Shown here one piece after another: positions 56,014 to 64,000 of a stretch of DNA of 64,000 nucleotides. Each line of letters starts with the position of its first letter. Position 1 is the stretch's first letter. Source of the stretch: Rhipidocladum racemiflorum (Eukaryota > Streptophyta > Magnoliopsida > Poales > Poaceae). Location of the stretch: positions 45,704,309-45,768,308 of the forward strand of contig CM070577.1 of NCBI GenBank assembly GCA_036346355.1, in the 5' to 3' direction. The translations under genes and the position numbers were made by a program. The notes beneath the pieces are model-generated. The model searched no databases. It worked only from the letters and a program-made list of their open reading frames with translations, and was not told the origin of the DNA.

Positions 56014-58184
56014 TGTAACACCCCGGCATCTATTATGCCCTAGATGTCACCAAACATAGACTAAACAACATCTAAAGGTAAATTACAGCAAGGGAGTAAA
56101 TGCAAAAACCGAAAATTTCGGCAGCATCTCCTTTGTTTTTCCATGGTACGGAGCATCAACAATATTATCACAAGATATATCACAATGGGAAGCATCTAAA
56201 GCAGCAATAACAGGTGACGTAGCAACTATTTAAGTCTAGGATAATGAATTTAACCACTCCATGATCTAAAACGAAGTAAATAATATGACCAAGCACACAA
56301 ATAAGGCATACTCCAAGTTCTCAACGCATTAACTTCTAATCACAACTACAAATGGCAAAATTGTGTATGTCTTAATGAGTGAAACTTTGTGAAGATGTGC
56401 CACTAAGCCCCTTTCCCGCATGCCGATTTCATGGTACCTAAAAACAACATAAAACACAAGCGTGAGTTCATCACTCGGCAAAGTGTATTGCAATGGAACA
56501 AGAAAACACATTCCAATACCTTCATCACTACTTTTCATATTCAACATCATAATCATCTCATATTCACATTGTATGCATCTCATTGACCTCATCATATAAC
56601 ATCATCATATAATGCAATGCAATGCACATGTCTCCTTGAAGCACATACCGGTATTGCCGAGTGCACACCCGTCGGCGTGCACCCTCTTTCCCCTTCCATC
56701 CCGTAGATGGAGGGTGCCTACTCCTCGCTTCCATTCACAACCGTGGATGGAATCACGAGGTAGGACTTACTCAATGGTGCTCCGGATTAGTCATAACTTT
56801 CTCACCGACCTTACCGGACTAGTTATGACTTTCTCACCGACCGGGCCAGTTTTCATGCCATGTATGCAACATATGCCATAAACATAAACAACTAATCATT
56901 GCATAGCATCATAACGTAACATTTTCATCACATCATGGGCAAACACTAATCATGGCAAGATAGCACATTATGTAAACAATTTGCACTTAATCAGGACTGG
57001 CAAGCATACAACACATTCACCATTCCAATACACTTGCCTTAACCGCGGGCGACGGATTGGCGAGATGATGAGGGCACTCCCGGGGTCACACCACCTGCAC
57101 ATAGGTACCACATACTCAAAACGTGCCCACAAAACAGTACGCAATCGCTCATCTACCCCGACTTCGCAAACTACTCCCAAAACCGAAAAATAGAGAATCT
57201 GTCCCGACAGGACAGCAGGCTTCAAACTAGCATAACTTGAGTTCTAGGACTCCAAATCAAGTAAACGAGTACATCATCGCGAAGCTTAGGAAATTTCCTA
57301 CCTTTTTCTATGTATTGGGAAAAGCTGATTCGGCATCTAAAATTGTCTAATCTACAAAACATTACGTTCTGTCCCAATTACATCACAGATTTGAACACGC
57401 TCGGTAAAATGATCATAACTTTCAAACGGCTGGGCAGAATTGGACGTTCTTGGTGTCAAATTAAAGGTATTGAAGTTATATACAACTTTCTCAACAGATG
57501 GCTGACCAAATTCCTACTCTAAAATTGCGAAAACTCAAACCCTAGGTCGTGTGCCCAATCTGCCCGAAACAGAGAACTATGAAATCTCTAGTTTTCATCC
57601 AATCTACCCAATCACAGCACCACCTTTTGATCTAAAAGCATCAAAACACCCTCTAGCATAGCACCTAGACCATCCCCAAGGATCACCCATAGCCATACCT
57701 TTGCCCGACGAACGACGAACGCCAAAACTTCTCCTCCCGGTTCCCCGATCTTCTTCCTCGCGCCGGAACCACCGGATCTTCTTGTCGCGGAGCTTCCCGA
57801 TGGAGAGGACAATGGTATGGAAGGGTGTGGCAGTAAAGGATGGGGGTGGATCTCTCCTAGGGCCGGCTAGGAGAGGTGGGGAGGTGGGGGAGGAAGGGGG
57901 AAGGGGTGGAGGCGCAAGGAGGGGTGGCGGCTAGGAGTGGGAGGAGGAGGAGATGGGGGGCCCTAGGGTTTGGGGGACACATGGGTAGGCTATGCTGCCC
58001 CCCCTCTTCCCCACATGGCCCAATAGCCTCCCCCAACGGCCCAATTTGTTCCCCCAAGGCCCAAACTCCCCCAAAAGGGCCCAAACACCCAGAATTGGCC
58101 CGGAAACGCGATTGATCCTCATACTGTAAAGTTTTAATCTCCAATTTCACATTTTATAAAGTCACGACATTCCGTAGTGTCACA
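56014..58184 (-). repeat. Full L-family 5' LTR (2171 bp)
   Basis: TGTAACACCCCGGC to TAGTGTCACA; the inner edge adjoins the PBS. It is the most complete LTR of its family here, with TACCGGTATTG at about 56648, the hairpin and both GAAAGT boxes near 56780-56840. The bases after it are TAAGG; the matching target copy cannot be found because the other end is missing. Confidence 0.85.
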
Positions 58185-58494
58185 TAAGGTTTCACAATGA
58201 TAACTAGTGTGGGATCATTATGATAATGTGTTTGTGGTTGTGGTTATTTTAAGCTTCGTCGTGTAGTTAAGTTTATTAGTTGCTAAATGTTGATATTAGT
58301 ATTCATGCTTGTGTTTGTTACGTTTATTATCTACCTTGTCTGCTGAGTGGATGACCACTTTTTACAGAAGGTGCTGCCGAAATTTTTAGTGGATTTCGGA
58401 GTACTATTAGAGTTTGATCTTCCTTGTCTAGTTTTTATTAGCTATTTTGGTGACACTCTGGGCACGTGTGGTGCTGGGGTGTTACACTTGCCGC
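58185..58494 (+). repeat. 3' end of a related LTR subfamily
   Basis: Ends GTGGTGCTGGGGTGTTACA and has ACAGAAGGTGCTGCCGAAATTT as in the L family (AAAGGAGATGCTGCCAAAATTT at 15014). The 5' part is missing. Confidence 0.55.
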
Positions 58495-59553
58495 CTTCTG
58501 TGCTTCCCAACCGTGGCAGGGAACAATTATTGTTTGTTGTGCCTTCTGTGGAGAGGACCATTTTTACGAAAGCATTGATAAAAGGACTATTTTTGCAAAA
58601 AAAAAAAAGAGCTACAGAGCTAGATAAGCACATGGTTTCGGAGAGGACTTTTTGATGTATTTGGCTTCTCATTTTATTTTTTTGTTTCTAGCCCCCACGC
58701 AGCAGCAGGGCGGAGCGACAGAGGAGGAACAACGGCGGGGGAGGAGTAGCGGCCGAACAGCATGGCAGTGAAGAGCAGTGCCATGGGTGCATAGCAGCTG
58801 ACTATGCAACGCCTCCATGACACTGCATGTTTTTTTTAATTTTTTGGATTTTTTATTCTTTAAATAAGAATAATGAAAATATGTCGCAAAAATTTTTGGT
58901 ACTAACTCGAGTGTTATTTTTATATTCAAATTTTATTTTTCAAAAGCATGGCGCGCGACGTTTTTAATTTGTTATTTTTCTTTCTTTATTTTATTTGCTT
59001 CACTAGTGTACCAATTAATCATTCGTTTTAGAATTAATTTGGTTTAGTGATGAGTAGCAAAGTTATTCAATCTTAGTGGACAGTTTAAGAATTTTTTTGG
59101 TTCAATGATGAGTAGTAAAAAAGTGAAATTTGAAGAACAGTTTACAAATTTTTTTGTTGATCGATGTATGGCAAAATTGTGGAGTTTGAATCGATAGTAT
59201 TTGAATTTTTTTGTGTAGCCAAAAAGTGGAATTTTAATTGACAATTTACTAATTTTTTTGTTGACTGATGTATTTGAAAATTGTGGAGTTTGAGTCAATA
59301 GTTTTTGAATTTTTTATTGACTGATGTACCGCAAAATTAGGCAATTCGAATCGACAATTTTACAAATTGAACACAACAGCAGAGGAGGATAGCTCCATTT
59401 CCCTTCTTCCTCCTCTGCCTCTTGGCGCACGAAGCATACCGCAATTTGAATCAACATTTTTTTAATTTGTTCTTTAACACCCCAGCACCCACGTGCCCAG
59501 AATGTTACACCCTCAAGCAAAGCAACAGCAAAACACAAGAGACAACATCAAAC
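58495..59553. repeat. AT-rich degenerate repeat field
   Basis: 59030-59370 holds about six diverged ~60-bp units with GTTGACTGATGTA, GCAAAATTGTGGAGTTTGA and TTTACAAATTTTTTT. The region 59481-59516 is an inverted copy of the LTR end at 58459-58494 (CACGTGCCCAGA). A 13-base A run lies near 58597-58609. No gene. Confidence 0.5.
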
Positions 59554-61078
59554 TGTGACATTCCGGTAAGAGTTATGTCGCGTTTTGGGGCTTTTCCGGG
59601 TTTGTGGGCTGTTGTCAGGGAGTTTGGGCCTTGGGGGACCACATTCTAGGCTTTAGTGGGAGGGTTCTGGCCCATGTGGGGGTGGAGAACCAGCCAAACA
59701 CTAGGCCCCACCCCCTTGCCCCACCCTTTTCCCCTTTTCCCAAGCCGCCACCTCCTCCCTCGGCCGGCCACCCCTCCCCCTTGCGCCCCCACGCCCCCAA
59801 GCTCCCCTTTTCTGGGGGAACGGCTGTTGTGAAAGTTGTAGGTAATCGAATTAAATTTAATTGGGCACTGAAAACGCTAAATTCTGTTTAGCCGTTTAAA
59901 AGTTATAATCGTTTTACTGAGTGCTGTCCAATCTGTGACGCGAATGGTACAGTCTATGATCAACTATAGGTGAGAGGATTTTAGAGGCCAAATAAATTTT
60001 TGCGAATACTTAGAAAAAGTTGGGAAATTTCCTGAGGTTCGAGAAAATGTACTCGTTTACCTGATTTAGAGTTGTAGAACTCAAGTTATGCTTGTTGGAA
60101 GCCTGCTGTCCCGTTGGACAGATTCTTTGTTTTTCGGGTATTAGGAGTGGGTTGGGAAGTCAATGTAGTTGATAGTTCTTGTGTTAATTTGTGGGATGTT
60201 TTTGAGAGTATTACACCTAAGTGCAGCAGGTGTAATCCCGGGAGTGCCATCCACGTCCCACCACTCCGTCTGGCGTGGTTGAAGGCAAGTGTATTGTGGT
60301 GAATATGGCTTGGTGGCCATATGAATTGATATAGATGCGATTCAATTTTATGATGTGTTGCTTTACTATGAATTGTTCTTGCAATTGATTAGATGATTAT
60401 GAAATGCTATGTTATGGATGTGAGGATGATTATGTATCTAATTATGGCTATGCAATTGTTGAATTGAGTGCATATGCAAGTTTATTCATGTTTATGGCAT
60501 GTGTGCATTCATGGCATGAGGACAGGCCAGGTCGGTGAGAAAGTCATAAGAAATCCGGTAAGGTCGGTGAGAAAGTTATGACTAATTCGGAGCGCCACTG
60601 AGAAAGACCTACCTCGTAGTTCCATCCACAGTTGTGAATGGGAGCGAGTCAGTAAGAGTAGGCACCTTCCACGGGATAGAAGGGAAAGAGGGTGCACACC
60701 GACGGGTGTGCACTCGGCAATACCGGTATGTGCTAAGCAAAGATACATATGCATTGCATTGCATGAATGAGAAAGTTGATGAAGATGTTTTATGAGATGT
60801 TAATGAAGATGTTTCATGTGATGTTAGTGAAGATGTTAATGAATACTGTTATTGTTTTATTCCATTGCAATACACTTTGTTGAGTGATGAACTCACGCTT
60901 GTTGCTTAATTTTTTTTTAGGTACCTTGAGTTCGGCAGTTGGGAAAGGGAGCTAGACACACAACTTCACTTGGCATCACCCGAATAGAAAGTTTCATACC
61001 TATTCGATAGTTGTGATGGATTATTTTATTGAACTAGATCTGGTTTATTACGTATCATTTGCTATGATTAATTGTTCT
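59554..61078 (+). repeat. L-family LTR, 3' end cut by a copia LTR
   Basis: Starts TGTGACATTCCGG, followed by TTTAGTGGGAGGGTTCTGG as in 12032-15144. The GGTCGGTGAGAAAGT boxes are at about 60532-60590, the GTGCACACC/GGTGTGCAC hairpin at about 60692-60713 and ATACCGGTATG at about 60720. No PPT precedes it. Confidence 0.65.
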
Positions 61079-62456
61079 TGAAGGGAATATGCCCTAGATC
61101 AATCATGGTGATGATTGTAATACGTCTTTGTTCATGAAATTATGATAACTTTGTTTATCGGTTCCCTGAATATATGTTGCGACTTTGTTCATTGGATACG
61201 ATCTGATTGTGAAACACATTGTCAAGTGACATTATTCTAAACGGGTCCCTGATCCATATCATTACGAGGAGCGGTGATGATTTGATCACATTTATTGGTT
61301 GATGGTAATGTCACATACCATAGATATGGAGATATCGAATCAATAAATATGGACACATGTTGGAGAACATGGGTAGTCGGACAAGACTCCACTCCGAGAC
61401 GCCTGTGGAGTTGTTATCTATTATAGTGCCATCGTGATAGTCTCGAGTGGTACGCCTATATGGTCCTTAGACCTGAGATTGTCATGGATACCCAGCATGT
61501 AGACTTGTATGCTTTGGTATCATCAAACGCCACTGCAATGGTAGTCATAAAGATGAATACTGGTATGCTACGATACATCGCCAAGGGTGTGATGATCAAG
61601 ATGGGATTTGCCTCCTGTGATAATGGGGAGAAGATACTCTGGGCCTCTGTGTGGATGGATAGGAAAACGCACGGCCGTGCTAATGTGACTCAAGGAGTTA
61701 GTCATGGTTTGTATCCATCACTGCCGAGAGAAGTGGTCGAGCTATCAACAAGGGTGGCGGCGTGATCTCGCTTGAGCTTGACTCGTATCGTGTGGAAAAA
61801 GGGATCGGTATGAGAGTGTATCAAAGGTTCACCGGACATTGATTCTGTGCATTCGGGGTCAATACGCATCTGCTAGGTGCCGTTGATCAATGAATTGAAA
61901 CGGGTTCGATTCATGTCCGACTTGCACCGAACTCCAACCTAACGGGTCACACACTTAACGAGTTGGAATAGGATTGACGGGTTTTTGTGTGTGGATGAGA
62001 TCCGCGTTGAGATGGAAACCTAGCGGCTTCTCGCTCACAGCTGTTCATAAAAGGCGAGGCAGGAGCAGGCACGACGAGAACCCTCACCACGCTTCACCGT
62101 CCGGCGCCCCTCCCGCTTCCGTAAAACCCTAGCCGTGGTGGTGAGGTGCTAGCACACCCCGCACGGTGTTCCTACTGGGACGGTGGATATCGGGTAGAGG
62201 CGCCAGCCACGGGACGCCGCCGGACGGGCGAACACTCGGCCGACCACTGGACGAGTCGACCACCCGGCGACCACTTGACGAGGTCACACCGAGATCGGAG
62301 ATCACCACTCGGTGCTGCCGATTGGGGAGGTGATCGACTACTTCTCAACGCTGCGTGAATCCGCTCACAGCATCTGCTGTCAAGGGTAACGATCTGTGAT
62401 CCTTTACTTGCATGTGCCTTGGGTGTTCTCGGTGAGAAATTTTGATTTTATGTCAC
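61079..62456 (+). mobile_element. Copia-type LTR, right edge uncertain
   Basis: Begins TGAAGGGAATATGCCCTAGA, a start known from grass copia LTRs. A TATA-like TTCATAAAAGG is at about 62043, followed by a CCCTAGCC leader, as in a copia R region. A likely end is TTATGTCACA near 62456, but no target duplication could be matched. The short plus-strand frame at 61460-61765 is not supported. Confidence 0.55.
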
Positions 62457-62566
62457 AGTAGTCACCGGTAACCCTAGCTTCTTTCAGATCTTGGTACATG
62501 AAACGTTTGAGGTTATAGTCTTGGCTTGAAATGATGCTGAAATTACTATTATTCGTGCTATAGATG
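62457..62566. other. Unassigned spacer
   Basis: About 110 bp between the copia LTR and the next L-family LTR; possibly the remaining end of the 59554 LTR. Nothing recognisable. Confidence 0.4.
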
Positions 62567-64000
62567 TGTAACACCCCGGCATTTAATATACCCGAATGCT
62601 ACCAAACATAGACTAAGCAACCTCTAAATACTACAAATACAAGTAAATTACAGCAAAGGCATGAATGCTAAAACCGAATTTCGGCAAAAGATCTCCTTTG
62701 TTTTAACAAGAATTGAAGGAACAACAAAAGCATAGCAATATATGGCAATATGAGAGACATCTAAAATAGCAATAATTAAAGGCATGGCAACAATATAAGT
62801 CTAATTCCAAGCATTCAATGTCTCCATGAGCCAAACGAACAATAAGACTCTCATAACGCAAAACTAAACCATAAATCAATAAGCATCACACTTAGTTATT
62901 ATCAAGACCCAATTGAATGACTTGTGGGAACAAATGAATGAAGCTACGTGTAGAGGTGTGACTATTCCCCTTTCCCTCATGTCAATCTCATGGTACCTAA
63001 AACAACAAGAAAGCACAAGCGTGAGTTCAACACTCAAAGAAGTATATTGCAATGTTACATAATAACTATTACATGTATACAACATCTGACATCATGTCTA
63101 TAATCTAATTCATAATCACATATCATTATCATCATCATTATGTATGCAATGCATGCAATGCTCATGTCTCCTTGGAAACTCATACCGGTATGGTTGAGTA
63201 CACACCGCCGGTGTGCACTCTCCCCTTCCATCCCAAGATGGAGGGTGTTTACTCCTCGCTTCCATACACCGCGTGGATGGAATCACGATGTTGGACTTAC
63301 TCATTGGCTCTCCGAATAGTCATAACTTTCTCATCGACCTTTCCCGACTAGTTATGACTTTCTCACCTTTGCCTCGGCCATGTATCATGCCATGTATGCA
63401 AACATGCCAACATCATAAATAACTTGTACATTAACACATGGCATCATAACATAATAAGCATATTCATCATATCAATGGCAATCATTAAAGCATGGCATGT
63501 GAGCATATCATATATTCAATTTCAATCTCAACCAATCTAGCAAACTTCAACCCGCTACCCATTCCAATACACTTGCCTCAACCACGGGCGACGGATTGGC
63601 GAGAAGTAGAAGGCACTCCCGGGGTCACACCACCTGCACATAGGCACCACACACTCACAATCGTGTCCACAAAACAGTATGAAAACCCTCTCCTACCCCG
63701 ACATCGCAAACTACTCGCAAAATCCAAAAATAGAGGTTCTATCCTGTCGGGACAGCAGCCTTCCAAAAGGCATAACTCGGGCTCTAATACTCCGAATCAA
63801 TTAAACGAGTACATCCTCGCGTAGCTTAGGAAATTTCCTACCTTTTTCTAAGTATACGGAAGGACTGATTCGGACTCTAAAGTGGTTTAATCTACAGAAT
63901 ACCGTGATCTGTTCCAATCACGTCACAGATTTTAATACGTACGGTAAAAAAAGCATAACTTTCAAACGGCTGGGCGGAGTTGGACGTTCTTTATACCCAC
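62567..64000 (-). repeat. L-family LTR running off the window
   Basis: Starts TGTAACACCCCGGCATTTA and most resembles 25156-27347. CATACCGGTATG at 63181-63192, a shortened hairpin GTACACACCGCCGGTGTGCA, then the two GAAAGT boxes (63315-63366). It is still inside the LTR at base 64000. Confidence 0.8.

Noticed and set aside
61460..61765. 101-codon frame in the copia LTR
   Set aside because: Lies in an LTR, with no recognisable family and no codon bias evidence.

Overview
The window is a stretch of plant heterochromatin made almost wholly of nested, broken LTR retrotransposons. I see no host gene, tRNA, rRNA or CRISPR. A grass (Poaceae) is the likely source. The Ty3/gypsy pol types, the Tat-lineage element with an RNase H-like region between RT and integrase, the grass-typical 'putative gypsy type transposon' (Transposase_28-like) spliced ORF, and the copia LTR ending in a C-rich run all point there. 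The species cannot be told from the sequence. All family names are from recognised motifs, not from a search.

Layout. 1-6031: minus-strand chromovirus (Tekay/Del-like): protease and gag remains, an extra ORF upstream of gag, primer-binding site (PBS), and a 3.4 kb 5' LTR ('LTR-A family', TGTAACACCCC...TCCCGACA). 6032-15144: plus-strand element of a second family ('L family', LTR TGTGACAC...GGGGTGTTACA) that carries a gag-only non-autonomous gypsy element (6369-11080), keeps its polypurine tract (PPT) and 3' LTR, and holds a nested solo LTR. 15145-21804: copia-like LTR fragment, a Tat-like fragment, and two LTR-A copies (16950-19567 and about 20095-21804). 21805-28493: C-rich low-complexity DNA and three L-family LTRs nested in one another, one carrying a hAT-type MITE.

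28494-36553: plus-strand chromovirus coding DNA without LTRs, arranged as a head-to-tail partial tandem duplication (unit about 3.05 kb): RT, then gag-PR-RT, then gag-PR-RT-RH-IN. 36554-41417: minus-strand L-family leader of 4.1 kb without convincing coding sequence, its PBS, and part of its 5' LTR. 41418-55560: minus-strand Tat-lineage gypsy DNA. It has a left LTR (with a copia solo LTR inside), pol and gag, and a middle LTR with a PBS on one side and a polypurine tract on the other. Beyond that lie two plus-strand (antisense) accessory genes, one with six exons. 55561-58184: a second copy of the L-family leader start and a full 5' LTR. 58185-64000: further L-family LTRs, a degenerate repeat field and a copia LTR.

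How it fits together. Gag, protease, RT/RNase H and integrase are all represented, but no single element is intact. Breaks include nonsense codons that look like C-to-T changes, frameshifts, lost zinc-knuckle cysteines, a Ser-to-Tyr change in one protease active site, and a deleted RNase H. Points most worth a second look: the six-exon antisense accessory gene and its small neighbour in the Tat element; the LTR shared by two tandem Tat elements; the 3.05 kb internal tandem duplication; paired TGACGTCA sites at identical spacing in diverged LTRs; a gag-only element whose second reading frame runs through the PPT into the LTR; and two insertions flanked by direct repeats far longer than a normal target-site duplication.
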